Positions 1-10,560 of a stretch of DNA of 64,000 nucleotides are shown here, piece by piece (the stretch's first letter is position 1; each line of letters starts with the position of its first letter). The position numbers and the translations under genes were made by a program. Source of the DNA: Notamacropus eugenii (lineage: Eukaryota > Chordata > Mammalia > Diprotodontia > Macropodidae); the NCBI RefSeq assembly GCF_028372415.1, contig NC_092872.1:548759205-548823204 (forward strand). The letters are read 5' to 3'. The notes below the pieces were generated by a model. It was not told the DNA's origin, made no database searches, and worked only from the letters and a program-made list of their open reading frames with translations.

Positions 1-596
1 ATTTGAATTAAAAAAAACAACCCCACAAAATTTCAAAATGGTGCTTGGTACAGTTTTGAAGATTGCTAGTTCCTAGGAACATTAATAAAATCTGAGTTGG
101 AAGGAACTTCGGACATCACTCAAACTAACCCATGCTTGTAGTTTCTAACCATTTTTACATCATGGATCCCTTTGGCCATTTGGTGGAGATAATGGACCCA
201 GTTACAGAATAATGTTTTTAAATAATTGAACAAAATGCTAATTTTCAGTTAGAGGTTACTGAAAATGAAGATATAATTTTTTTTCCCATCTAAGTTCATA
301 GAGTCCCTAAAATCTTTCCACAGTTTCCTTACAGATCCATGGATCCCAGGTTAAGAACCCCTGACCTACATTCGAAGGGTTTATCCAGCCACTAATGGTT
401 AATAATCAGTTAAATCAGAATGCCCTACTGCTTCAGTATCATTCTGTCAGTGGAAGAACAAGATCAACAAATCAGCCATATTATGTAGCATTCCCTTATA
501 TGTTCACATTTTCCCATCGAAAAAGATTTAGGGCAATTTCCTAACCATTGGGGCTGAAATTTAGGCAACATTCCACTTTCCTAAACACACACTCAC
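1..596 (-). other. KLF11: KLF11 intron 3 (partial, runs off left edge)
   Basis: This is AT-rich non-coding sequence downstream of the exon 3 donor. No zinc finger 2 or 3 coding sequence is visible on the minus strand, so the terminal KLF11 exon must lie beyond the left edge. The reading frame stays open past the donor for about 17 codons to a stop at 541, so a transcript keeping this intron would end after the first finger. A hAT-like MITE occupies about 141-363. Confidence 0.75.
141..363 (+). mobile_element. hAT-type MITE relic in KLF11 intron 3
   Basis: A short non-autonomous DNA transposon relic. Its right terminus reads GGTTAAGAACCCCTG and its left end is a degraded counterpart (TTTCTAACC, then CATGGATCCCTTTGGCC), as expected for terminal inverted repeats. 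The inner stretch at about 215-290 matches 6205-6265 in reverse complement, so this is a dispersed family. Other members are at 6790-6992 and, split, at 46916-51050. Family membership is inferred from the ends; no target-site duplication was established. Confidence 0.55.
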
Positions 597-1596
597 CAGT
601 GTGAGTACGAAGATGGGCCTTGAGGTGGGAACTTTTGAAGTACGTTTTCCGGCATCCTGGAAAGTTACAAATATAATTTCTTCTTCGGGAAAAGTCTACA
701 GTAGGGACACAGTTCTGACTGGGTGTAATGAAGACAGGAGCAGGGGCAAGAGGGAGTAACTTGGTGTTCCCCAGAGTCATGACATTTGGTTGGCAAGATG
801 CTGGTTGTGGGACAGCAGCCTGGGGGAAGACCAGCATAACAGCTCCTTGAGGTACAGATGTTCCCATGAGCACAGGCTGAGAGATGGGAGCAGTATGGGG
901 TAAAATGGGCTTGATGGATGCTGGGCTTGCCTGGGAAGGAGGCCTCAAGAAAGCTGAAACCATTCCAGCACTTTGACCAGTCACAGGGATCATCTGGCAG
1001 AGGACAGGGGGAGGGTGGACGGGAACAGGGACAGAAATATAAGAGGCAGCTTTTCTTGGGGCATTGCTGTCACAATTCTTTGGTGAGCAGGTCTGTGTTG
1101 CGATGGGCCACACCCCCTGTTGTCCTTTATCAGGAAGAGAAGAACCAGAACTTTGTAAACGAGGCAGACAGGGGACTAGATTAGCATGGTTTAAACCGCT
1201 CTCGAGGTGCAAGGTCTGAAAGGCTTCAGAAATTCCTGAGTGGTGAGTTTCCTTCAGGCCTATAGAATTTCTGTTGCTTGAAATGCCTTCCATTTCTCCT
1301 TGGGTTGCAGGAATGTGAGAGGAAGCAGAACTGTCCCCAGTGTGGCGGATCACACTGGTTACCATGGCTTTGTAGGGCTGGAGAGAAGCTGGCTCTGGAA
1401 CCTCTAGCTTCTGACTAGGCAGCCCAGACTCCATCTTCATTCTTGACAATTTGGCTACCAAAACAGAGGTCATATTTGCAGAGGTAGCCGAATAGATCGC
1501 TTGGCCTGCCCCTGTTTGGGAAGCAGTGACTTGGGAGGGAAGAAGCAATGAAGTAGATGGTTCAAGAAGATCGGGACTGTGAGGTGGAGTCATGCA
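597..1596 (-). CDS. KLF11: KLF11 exon 3: repression region and zinc finger 1
   Basis: Large internal coding exon of the TGF-beta-inducible Kruppel-like factor KLF11 (TIEG2), a nuclear GC-box-binding regulator that recruits SIN3A in known mammals. It starts with Cys-Met-Thr-Pro-Pro-His-Ser-Pro after an AG acceptor at 1597-1598 and a pyrimidine tract. Recognisable KLF11 blocks follow: [13 protein letters not shown], a TCSPKN block, [21 protein letters not shown] and [14 protein letters not shown]. The first C2H2 finger is complete at 601-669 (C-x4-C-x12-H-x3-[13 protein letters not shown]). The best donor is GTGAGT at 596-591, inside the HTGE linker; a weaker GT lies at 592. Fingers 2 and 3 are outside the window. 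This region is slightly longer than in human KLF11. The assignment is very secure. Confidence 0.96.
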
Positions 1597-3621
1597 CTGA
1601 AAAGAAAAGAAAGAACAGATAAGGCAAGGTAGGATAAGACCTGATGGAGGTTTGGGTGGATTTTAAAGGATATACATTTAAATTTAAAGGATATACATTC
1701 AGAATACGATGCTTCTACATACTGAAGATGTAAACAAAATAATTTAAATACTCTAAGAAACAAATGGCTTAAGAAACCAGAAGGAGTTGACCAAGTTTGC
1801 AGATTCCAGTAAAAAAGAATCTCAGGGAATAAGTTCCCTCACAATCTTATAGTAGCACCGGGCAAAATTGTAACAAAAGCCCCTTCATTCTCCCTTGTTT
1901 CTTCCACTTTTTCTACCTAAGCCTCATCCATTTTCCCTTCCCATACACTTCAAACAGTGCAATACACCCAAACAGCAAATACCAATTCACAGAGGTGCAG
2001 GAAATGCTGTTTCCCTCATTCTTTTCTTTTTTCTTAGATCATGCAACTTCAGATGTACACTGAGAAACAAGGTAATTTCTTTGATCAGATTTACAAGTCA
2101 TGATATTTGTTACATTGAGATCCTTTAAAAACAAAATTCCAATTGCAGCCTCAATCCATTAGACATCATTATTCTGAGACAGGCATTATTTCAAAGACAC
2201 AAAATTCTCCAGAAAACTGCTTCCCTGTATCATTTTTCCATTCCCTGATTTCTACCTATTCCCTGTTCTGCACCCAGTACAAGTTTAAAGAGCCTCTGAA
2301 ACATGGCCATCATTTTCGTAGTCTTATTCCACCCACAACTGACCCATCCCACTTTCTAGACTTCTTCCACTACTGAATTTTTTATCACCTCTCTCCAATT
2401 CAAGGGCTTGAGGCCAATCTCACTTCTGGTGGCCAACTTCAACTTGATATTTCAGCCTAGCTGACAAAGTTTACAAACAAATATATCTTCAAAGAGAGTT
2501 GAAAGTAGGGAAAGACAGAACCATCTAGAGAACAAAACCCAGAAAACATTTTGAAATATTCTTTCTATAAATGCATTTATTTTTGTCACCTAGTCCTATT
2601 CATATATTGATGAGAATCCCTTCAGCAATATCCAACAAGTAGTCACTGACCCTTACTTGGAGACCTCCATCAAGGGGGAGTCCACAATCTCCCTATGCAG
2701 CTTATTCCACTTTTGGAGACTTGTAATTTTTAGGAAATGTTTCAATTAAATCCCCATCATCACACTCACTAATAGGGTTAAAAAGGAGAGTAGGAGCATT
2801 ATCTCCAGAAGGTGTCAGTTAAAAAATATATTACCAAGAAAGAAAAGGATAACTCTAATACTTCTCTAGCCCCTTCTACTAAACTAAACCATTCATAGTT
2901 ATTTCAGAAGGCACAGAAAGGACATCCCTGGTAGGATTAAATATAGGACAGTGAAGTTTCCATGGGGGCCTTCAGTAAGATAGAGCAGCATAGGGAATGG
3001 GGTCATTGCAGCAAGGGCTAGGTGGTAAGGAATCTGAGATGAGTACCTGTGCCAGTGGATGTCTTAAAAAGCACATTTCACAATTTTGCCTGGGGAAGCA
3101 GTCCTGCTTGGACTGACTGATCATTTTGATGATAATGAAGGGAAATAAGTCAGAGGCATATGGCCAAATTTCAACAACCCAATTTCACCTGATGGATGGT
3201 CCAAGGGATATGTTTTAGTATCACCTAAAGGGGCACAGTGATACCACTTCACAGTACATTTTCCTCACCTGAGAGGCTGGGATACCACTGACTTTGGAGA
3301 CACCCACATCAGCAGGCAAATTTTGTTGCCTGACTATTTAAACTTGAGGACTAACTGTGATGTGTAAAAGGAAAGATGTTTTACATGGTAAAATGAAGTT
3401 TTAAGTTCAACATCTGCAGGGAGGCCAAATAACACTTCAAAGAAACCCACTGTTATCTACCTGAGACAAATACTTTGATAGAGAAAACCAAGTTAAAACT
3501 GTAGCCACAATAAAAATGAACAGACAAGAGGCCGAATAACATATGCACACACAGCTATTTCAAGAACACTCCCCATCCCCATCCTCATACCTGACCCCTA
3601 CTTAAACCCTCCCTTTCTTAC
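1597..3621 (-). other. KLF11: KLF11 intron 2
   Basis: Runs from GTAAGA at 3621-3616 to a pyrimidine-rich AG acceptor at 1598-1597. It is mostly unique AT-rich sequence. A CR1/L3-like antisense scrap lies at about 2580-2760 (the block around 2650-2740 resembles the CR1 3' region). No other exon is visible: open frames of 77 codons at 1895-2376 have no family match and no splice context. Confidence 0.85.
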
Positions 3622-3888
3622 CAGGGTAGAAAGAGAATGGAAATCCTTTGGTAACTCAGATAGGGCAGCTTCACCATGCAGAGTAGTAAAGTCCCCTGAA
3701 TCAGAGACTGGAGTAAGTGGTCTTATCTTTAAGAGGTCACTTTTCTGGGACCTTTGACCCCAAGAGCTCATGCAAACAAGAGCTTCAACAGCTTCCATGT
3801 CTGTCTGCTCCAAGATACTACATGTGGACCTCTCGCTGTCATGTCGCTTCCTTTCCAGGATAGATTCACATATGTCCATGATGTCAAC
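3622..3888 (-). CDS. KLF11: KLF11 exon 2: SIN3-interacting (R1) region
   Basis: This 267-nt, phase 0-0 exon encodes 89 residues, Val-Asp-Ile followed by [20 protein letters not shown] and onward. It is nearly identical to mammalian KLF11. The acceptor AG is at 3890-3889 after a pyrimidine tract, and the donor GTAAGA begins at 3621. It contains the amphipathic helix [13 protein letters not shown], which in TIEG proteins binds the SIN3A PAH2 domain, then the Pro-directed [10 protein letters not shown] block. The internal Met at 3879-3877 is the start used by shorter KLF11 isoforms in other mammals, so a transcript starting in intron 1 could still make a nearly full protein. It joins exon 1 (ends Phe-Ala) and exon 3 (starts Cys-Met) in frame. 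Confidence 0.97.
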
Positions 3889-4489
3889 CTGAAGAGAAAC
3901 AAATCACAATGAATTTGGTTTCTTTTAGTTGAATAATTTTTGAGGAATTATGGCAGAAAAGAAGGAACACTGTCCTAGGTAAAAATTTCAGCTTTGCTAA
4001 CTATTACTCGGTTTCCTCTTTTGAAAAATGGGAGTGAGGAACTGTAACTATATGATCTCTATGTTCATTCAGTTCCATATCTGCTATTGTACAATCATTA
4101 TTATACACATGAATATGCCCACCAACACCAGAACCCTTTGTCTATTACAAAAGGCTAAAACAGATTCCATTTCCTATTAAGTTTCTTTCCTTTTAAATCA
4201 CATTTTGTAAGTGGGATTTTACTTTCTCTTTTCAAAACCATAGCTGGAAAAGAAAAAAATGCAGTTAAAAAAGAAAGGCACTCTCATCTGTGAAGCACAG
4301 TGATTTCTAGAAAATATTTTTTAAATAAAATACGTATTTTTCAGAGTAAATGACTAAAACCTCAATCACAGAAGTAAAAGCCAGAACCAGAGCATCAACT
4401 GAAACAACCATCCTCAGTGTAGAAGACTGAGTTAACCCCCTACTAATGGTGAATTTCAACACAGCACCTTCACCAATGGGTACTTACAA

Positions 4490-5110
4490 GGTAGGTAAGG
4501 TATTATTAGGCCCATTTTATAAACAGGGAAATTGAAAATGGGGAAAAATGTTTTAAGTAACCCAAACTCACCTTGCTAGTAAGTGGTAGGGGCAAGATTT
4601 GAACTCAGGTTTTTTTCTAAGTTTGAGTACTATACCATGTTGCCTACTCACAGAGTTAACTGAGACCCATGTCAGTTCAATGATTTATACCTAGTCATAC
4701 AGCTAAGAAGTAGAGCCAAGGAAGAGTCTGGGGGACTGGAACCCAGATTTCCTACATTACAATGTCATAATTCTTCCCACTGTGCTCTCTTCCCCACCCT
4801 CCTACCTCTCAATACTTGTAAGAATCAGACGTTTGAACCTTAGAGATCCTGGAGTCAAATCTCCTCACTTTATCTCAGGAACTGAGACATCTTTCAAACA
4901 AACTCAAGAAATCAAAGTAGGCCTTTTCCTGAACACAGGCTTGTGATAACACCACTAATCAAAAATTCTGTCAGAGGTTTCTGAGGTTGAAAGGACTGAA
5001 GAGATCATCTAGCCCAAGTCCCTTCCTCCAATTTTATGAAAAAATCGTAACCCATTGAGGGGATGTGACAGATGCAGGGCAGGAATTAATAAAATCCAAG
5101 TTGTCTAACT
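4490..5110 (-). repeat. CORE-SINE (MIR-like) relics in intron 1
   Basis: Three degraded antisense CORE segments. At 4508-4640 there is a TTTTATAAACAGGGAAATTG type block followed by GCTAGTAAGTGGTAGGGGCA. At 4680-4770 there is CATACAGCTAAGAAGTAGAG. At 4975-5110 there is GAAAGGACTGAAGAGATCAT. These match the conserved CORE of MIR/THER/MAR SINEs in reverse orientation. Confidence 0.6.
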
Positions 5111-5929
5111 GAAGATCCAGGGCTCTTTGCTTAAAGTATAAGTACCTACTCACAACCTCAAGCAAAGACTTCAAGACCTTGCTGCTTTCCCCAAAAGGCC
5201 CCCTTTTCCAAGCTGTACTTGTAACAGCAATAACCATGCTAACCCAGGCACTCAACAGAAATGTCAACCTAGAACCAAAGGAAAGCAATCTGTGAACAAA
5301 TCCTTTCTGCCCCTGAATCACACAAGCCTCCACCAAAAACACTTTAACACTCCTTTAAATGATCTTAGCACTATGGGGTGAAGTCTATAAAACCCCAACG
5401 CATCCCCAATCCTAAATACAAATCCATATATTTCAGAACCACTATCCCGTTCTATTAGCCAAGAGGATGAAGCTAGTAAAACTAGCAATCTACTAAGAGA
5501 ATCAGACAGACCCTTAGGGGACTTGCTGGGAGGGAAAGTGGAACAGGATGAAATGCCAGGTTTTCCAGAAACCCCTTATGGTATGTAAATACCTTTTGGA
5601 ATCTGAGTTTTCTTAGTATCTCTGGCTATTGAGTAGCCCAGCTGTATTCAGCCTGGGAGAGGTAAAGCTAGAAAGGTAGGTGGGAATTAGACTTTGGACT
5701 TCATTTGGTGGAAGGTAACTATAGTGCCAAGACACTGTGTTAGGCACTGGGGACTTATAACAAAAATCAGTTCCTGCCCACAAACAGCTTTTATTCATAT
5801 TAAGATCCCTAGACCTAAGGTCAGAAAACATGAGTTTGAGATCTCATTCCGTAGATCCTCATCCAATCCACAGCACTGAGTGGACTATGTGACCTGAGGT
5901 CTTTTTTCCAACTCTGAGATTCTACAGCT

Positions 5930-6190
5930 CCAAATAGCAAAACTAGAAGCAGCAAAGGATGGAAACTGTTGAGGCAGATTTTGAATAAGGAATAACTTAT
6001 TAACAATGAGAGCCGGCCAAAAGAGGAATGGCTTCCTGGAAAGGCAATGAATTTCCTCCCCCTCTCCCCTTTTGGAGGGACTTAAATCAAAGGTTGGATG
6101 ACTACTTCTCAACGACAGGTACTGTATTCAGATGTTGGGTTAAGAGCTCAGGTTAAGGAGACTCGAGGCCCTTGGGATTTGTGGGAAGAT
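5930..6190 (+). repeat. CR1/L3 LINE 3' relic
   Basis: Sense-strand CR1/L3 3' sequence. It has the AATGGCTTCCTGGAAAGGCA block, then GGTTGGATGACTACTTCTC, in the order seen in CR1/L3 3' UTRs. Degraded and non-coding. Confidence 0.45.
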
Positions 6191-6789
6191 TTCAGGGGAT
6201 CCATAAATTGGATGGGGAAAAAATTACATCTTTATTTTTACGAACCTCTAACCAACATTTAGCGTTTCTTTTCATTCTGAGTTAAAACAAAACATTAGTG
6301 CTCTAAGAAGGTGTCCATAGGTTTCACAGGGGACTATAAAAAAAAGAAAAGTTAAGAACCTCTACAGCAGAGCATCCATACTGTAAAGGTTGCGCTAGCT
6401 AGCTGCTGAAGTAAAGGCAGTTTAATACAGCATAGTATAATAAAAAGACAGATGGATTCCTAGTTAGGACCTGGTTCATTCCCCAGGTCTACTTGTTATC
6501 TGCTTTCTTCAGCGTGTCTTCCATAGGCTTCTTTCTTTCCTCACCTACAAAATAAAGGGTTGGACTAGATGACCTCCAAGATCCCCTCCAACTCTAAATC
6601 TATGATCTCTTAAATTCCTTCCGGCTATAATTTTTTGGGATTTTAAGAACTGCAGTCTTTGCTCTTCCAAAAACTAACTGAACGACCCCAGGCGAGTCAT
6701 TGGGTCTCTCGGGGTCACAGTTATCCATTAGTAGAATTCGGGGGTAAGGGAACCCCACTGCCCTGCTGTAAACCCTTCACCGTCCACCT

Positions 6790-6992
6790 AAGACAGCCCC
6801 AAAGTTAACTTCTTTGTGCCGTGGGCCCTTTGCTAACACCCACGGACCCACTCTCAGAATGTTTTTAAAATGCATAAAACACCTCCAGGATTACAGAAGA
6901 GACAAATTCTACCGAAACAGTTTTCAAAACATTAAATACAAAGCCAAAACCAACTTCACAGACCCAAGGATAAGAGAGGGACCCCTGACCTA
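6790..6992 (+). mobile_element. hAT-type MITE relic in intron 1
   Basis: Contains CTCAGAATGTTTTTAAAATG, then CATAAAACACCTCCAGGATT, and ends GGGACCCCTGACC, in the same order as the other MITE relics in this window (141-363; 46916-51050). It sits at the edge of the CpG island. Confidence 0.5.
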
Positions 6993-7289
6993 GCTTTTTT
7001 GGGGGGGAGCTTTTAGCCCCTCCCGGGCAAAAAGACAAACAGAGAAAGTGACCTTTCTTTCCAAGCTCATTTTTCCCGAAAGGGGAGTGGGCGTAGGTCT
7101 TCCCTCTCCCCAGTCCGGTCAAGTCCCACTGGTCTTTTCAACCTAAAAGCCCCAAAACCCAACTCCCCACCAACCTCCGGCCAGAGCCCCCGGAGTGAGG
7201 AAGTCTCGCTCTGCCCTGGAGGAGGGGCCCCTTGAACCCCACCTCCCCGGCCCCGCCCCAGACACCACCCACTCCCTACAAGGGCACGG

Positions 7290-7297
7290 TGACGTCA
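7290..7297. promoter_or_regulatory. Perfect palindromic CRE (TGACGTCA)
   Basis: The full 8-bp cAMP-response element TGACGTCA lies inside the island, in intron 1, about 640 bp downstream of the start codon. CREB/ATF factors bind this motif in known promoters. Use here is inferred from the motif and its CpG-island setting only. Confidence 0.5.
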
Positions 7298-7888
7298 TGG
7301 GTGGGCTAGGCTGGGGCCCCGTAGGCAGACCCTGCGATTCGGGGGGAGGGAAAAAATGGGAGACTGAGTCCGGCATCCAGGACCGCCCCCTCCCCGCCAG
7401 CCCGGGCCGGAAGCCCCATCTCCAATTCCGAGACCCGGCAAGGCGCGACCCCGAACCCGAAGGGGTTGTCCACACCCCTAGTCCCTCCCGAGGCCAGAGG
7501 CCTCCCCGGGCGCCCGCCCGGAGGTTGCACTGGGACGGTCAGGACTGCCAGCACGCCCTGCCCCGCCCCGGGCACCTAACGGGACTAGGCTGGCAGCGGG
7601 ATCTCACCCACCCCGCACCCGCCTTCCCCGCCCGGCAAGCCCCCCACGCGCACACCCACCCAGTCCCAGGCGGAAGGGGGTGTGAGCACCGAGAGCGAAT
7701 GAAAGCGGCTGCACGCGCACAGCCCCCTCCCAAAGCCAAGCCCCGGCCCGCCCGGGACGCCCCTGCGCCCAGGCTGGGGGACAGGAGGCTGAGCGAGTAT
7801 CCTCCCCCCCCCCAAAAAAGCAAAAAACCCGAGCGGGTCCACGATCCCCACCAGCCAACTTGACGGCCAGCCCAGCCGGGAAACTCAC

Positions 7889-7930
7889 CGCGAACGCATC
7901 TCCCGGGCTGGCCGTGCCGGCAGTGTGCAT
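7889..7930 (-). CDS. KLF11: KLF11 exon 1 coding part (start codon)
   Basis: Encodes MHTAGTASPGDAFA, 14 codons from ATG at 7930-7928, then the consensus donor GTGAGT at 7888. Joined to exon 2 it gives ...[11 protein letters not shown]. Human KLF11 also starts Met-His-Thr and has 17 residues before MDICES, the same number as here, although the middle of the peptide has diverged. The start context is GCC before ATG. The frame stays open upstream for 97 more codons to another ATG at 8221, so a longer N-terminus is formally possible, but homology favours the Met-His-Thr start. 5' UTR lies to the right. Confidence 0.9.
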
Positions 7931-8275
7931 GGCGAGGGAGGTCGGGGAGCGGCGAAGCCGGCGCGAGCTGAGACCCTCCTGCCCGGGCGGCTGCGGCACA
8001 TGTGGGAAGCGGGCGGCAGCTCTCCGAAACCCTGCACGGACTCCGGGAGAGCGGCCGGCGAGGATCCCCGGGCCGGGCGCGCGCCTCCGCCAGCCCGCCC
8101 GCCTGCCCGCCAGCGCACACGGCTCCGCCCAGGCCACGGCCCTCGACGCGCTGGGAGGGGAGGAGAAGGGGTGGGGAAGGAGGAGGGCGCGAAGAGGCCC
8201 GGGAGCGAGGGCGGGGCTCACAGGCGAACCAAAATACGGCGCGCCCCGCCGCGGAGGCTACGGGCAACGGCTGGG

Positions 8276-8310
8276 CCAATCGTGTGCGATCTAGTAAGCG
8301 CCGGACCAAT
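8276..8310. promoter_or_regulatory. Paired CCAAT boxes (NF-Y type)
   Basis: GGCCAATCG (CCAAT 8276-8280) and GACCAATGAG (CCAAT 8306-8310) lie exactly 30 bp apart, about 350-380 bp upstream of the KLF11 start codon. Spaced CCAAT pairs are typical NF-Y sites in CpG-island promoters and work in either orientation. Confidence 0.55.
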
Positions 8311-8374
8311 GAGGGTGGCCGGGCGACGCGTGATCGGAGCCTGGTCCCGGCGTGATCAGGGGGCGGGGTGCGGG

Positions 8375-8380
8375 CACGTG
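8375..8380. promoter_or_regulatory. CACGTG E-box
   Basis: A palindromic CACGTG sits just next to the GC box GGGCGGGGTG (8361-8370). It is the core site of MYC/MAX and USF families. Function inferred. Confidence 0.35.
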
Positions 8381-8552
8381 TTTGTGTCGAGGAGGGATTG
8401 GGCGGGGCTGGGAGAGAAGAGTCCTGGAGAAGAGAGGGAGGCGGGAGAACCGAACCGAGGAGAGTGGGCGGGGCTTGGAGGGGAAAACCTAGGGGAGTGG
8501 AGGGGGAGGGCGGAAGAACTGAATCGCCGGGTGGAAAGTAGGGGAAAGGTCT

Positions 8553-8599
8553 CGGCGGCGACAGCGGCGGCGGCGGCCTGGGCGGCGGCGGCGGCGGCC
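8553..8599. repeat. (GGC)n trinucleotide repeat in CpG island
   Basis: GGC/GCC units run almost uninterrupted over about 45 bp, broken once by GACAGC and once by CTGG. It lies upstream of KLF11 and outside its coding sequence. Confidence 0.8.
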
Positions 8600-8879
8600 G
8601 GGGATGTCCCTGCGGCGCGCAGGGGGCGGGATGGAGGCGGGGCAGCGGCGCGTATTAAAGGGGCCACGTCGGCCTGCCCCCTCTCCTTTCTGGTTGCTTT
8701 CTCCTGCTGGCCTGGGGTTCGGTTTAAGCCGTGTGGACTGCCAACGTGAGGTATTTTGGGATACATAGTATAAAAATAGACCAGTAACCTACATTCTTTG
8801 TCCTAAAGTGAAATTAACCCTGCACGTCGATGCTTCCCACAGCTCTTTCAAGACACACCGGCTGGCTATCAGTTGCATT

Positions 8880-9300
8880 TGTGGCGCTGACACATGAACA
8901 TTTATTAAGCGCCTACTACGTACCAGGCTCTGTGCTGAGAGCCGAGATACCAATGGGCAAAACAGCCCCTGCCCTCCAGGAAGGAGCCATCTAAGGAGGC
9001 AGCCCAGAGCCAGCGTCTACAAAGTTACATGCAAGAGAAAGAGGGAGTGATGAAAAGGAGGAGGGCGATAGAAGAATTAAGAGGGGCTTGTGCAGAGGGG
9101 AGCGCCCCCCAGATCTGCCCCTGGTGATTCCTGCCATCTCCAGCCCCTTCCCCCTCTCTGATAGGTCCGCAGTCTGTGCACACGCCCCTTAGACCGAGGA
9201 GGAAACTGACGAACAGAGAGGGAAAGGGAGCCACCTGAACCGCGAGACTTGACTCGTGGTCCGAGGCTTCTTGCTTTATCATCTGAGACATCCCCCTCCA
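8880..9300 (-). repeat. L2 3' tail and CORE-SINE relic upstream of KLF11
   Basis: ACATTTATTAAGCGCCTACT (from 8909) and the following CAGGCTCTGTGCTGAGAGCC are the reverse complement of the L2 3' end, continuing to about 9030. A CORE-like antisense segment (GAGGAGGAAACTGACGAACA) lies at about 9170-9290. Confidence 0.6.
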
Positions 9301-9454
9301 CCCAAAAAGGGATTTAAATGTTCAGGGTCTAGGAGATTCAGATTTTGAGTGCCTCGTGTCTTGGCAGTTCTATCAGATCAGCAGCTCCATCCGTGCTCCC
9401 CAACAATTCATTGGCCACTTCTATTACAGGTGACTGATAATAAACATTAACCAT

Positions 9455-9920
9455 CCTCCCCTCCACCTTAGGTACCTGTGGGAGTGATCAAAGTAGAGCC
9501 CTCACCATCACCCAAAACTAAGGCCCCTTCATGACCAGATTCTCCAGTCCTTGCAGCTTTCTGTCCTACTCTAGCAAAGATAGAGCCACATGACTAATCC
9601 CTTTAAAATTCGGAACCAGTTTTTTTCTGGATTGAATAATCTGAGATATGCAGTATGACCCTGTCTTTACAGTGAAACAAGTCCTTATCTACCTTTACTT
9701 TCCAATTCTGAACATGGTTGTCACCCCTAGTAGAAGGTAAACCTCCAGAGATCAGAGATTATTTAGGTTTCATCCTTGTATTTATTCAGAAGAAAAAGGC
9801 AGTTATTAAATGCTTCCAGAAATTGAAAGGAAAAGTGGCTGGCATAAGGTCGTTAAGATAAATTAATTAATAGAACCCTCTTTCTTCATCCAAGGATGTT
9901 TGTTGGGCTACTTTTTGGCC
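9455..9920. repeat. Local duplication, copy 1
   Basis: The order of blocks here recurs at 11.10-12.65 kb: CTCACCATCAC, AGGCCCCTTCATGACC, ATGCAGTATGACCCTGTCTT, CTTATCTACCTTTACTTT, then an L2-like tail (TAAATGCTTCC), GAAAGGAAAAGTG and CTTTCTTCA...AAGGATG. Matching points are 1,650 bp apart at the left end. Homology goes past the L2-like tail on both sides, so this looks like an old local duplication rather than two copies of one short repeat. Confidence 0.7.
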
Positions 9921-10560
9921 CCAAGAAGCAAGACAACTCCACATCTCTTCTCACCCTTTCTAGTTCAGAAGCTAAGATCAAATGAACACTTCAGCCACTG
10001 CGGAAAAGGTTTGTGCATAAGAAACCATTCACAATCTCCCCTAACTTTCCAAACCAAAATGTACCCCCTGGCTATTACTCTCCAATATGTATTTTCTCCC
10101 TCTATTCTAATGTAAATTCAATAAAGGAAGCAACTATCTAGCTTTTGATTTTATATTGCCAGCACTTAGTACAAAGATCTACATCTATTAAAGCTTAATA
10201 ATTGCCTTTTTTTATTCATTCATTCTTAGATTTAAAGTTGGAAGGCTTTTGAAGGATCATTTAGTTTAACCCCCTTATTTTTAAGATAGGCCCAGTGCCT
10301 TTCACATACTACCTCTCCCCACACTCATCCCTTTCCATTTTAGCCCCATCCCTCTGGAACCCCTGTCGTCTACTTTCATCTTCCGTTGTAGCCTCTGGAA
10401 CCCCCATTTTTTTGCTAACAAACATTCCTTTGCTTTGACCTCTCTCCTTCCATCTTCTGCCTCTCAGCAGAGAAACTTTGTCCTTGTAGTTTTGGTTGCT
10501 CTTTCTCTCTGGCTTCCAGGATATGTTGGGCAAGTAGGTACTAGACTTCTGCTGTGAGGT
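9921..10560. other. Intergenic stretch, L2 tail scrap only
   Basis: An L2 3' tail scrap is at about 10105-10200 (TTCAATAAAGGAAGCAACTA, then CAGCACTTAGTACAAAG). The rest has no recognisable family or coding signal. Confidence 0.5.

Larger units (their letters stand above)
3889..7888 (-). other. KLF11: KLF11 intron 1
   Basis: A 4.0-kb intron from GTGAGT at 7888-7883 to the exon 2 acceptor. The 5' third lies in the CpG island. The rest holds CORE-SINE relics (about 4490-4790 and 4975-5110), a CR1/L3 3' relic (about 5930-6190), hAT MITE relics (about 6170-6365 and 6790-6992) and a SINE-like tail at about 6535-6612. Nothing else coding was recognised; open frames inside the island are a base-composition effect. 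Confidence 0.85.
7180..8700. promoter_or_regulatory. KLF11: CpG island and KLF11 promoter region
   Basis: GC-rich, CpG-dense block covering KLF11 exon 1, its 5' flank and the start of intron 1, in an otherwise AT-rich window. It carries GC boxes (GGGCGGGG at 8209-8216, 8400-8407 and 8466-8473; GGGCGGGGTG at 8361-8370), two CCAAT boxes, an E-box, a CRE and a GGC repeat. There is no TATA box at a useful distance on the minus strand, which suits a dispersed CpG-island promoter. The transcription start was not mapped; the CCAAT pair suggests it lies at about 8.1-8.25 kb. Confidence 0.85.

Noticed and set aside
918..1184. 88-codon plus-strand frame.
   Set aside because: It is antisense to KLF11 exon 3 and has no match of its own.
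7143..8766. Many long open frames on both strands in the GC-rich block (for example 256 and 274 codons).
   Set aside because: They overlap each other in all frames, are low-complexity Pro/Arg/Gly/Ala strings, and arise because stop codons are rare in a CpG island. Only the KLF11 exon 1 part has splice and homology support.
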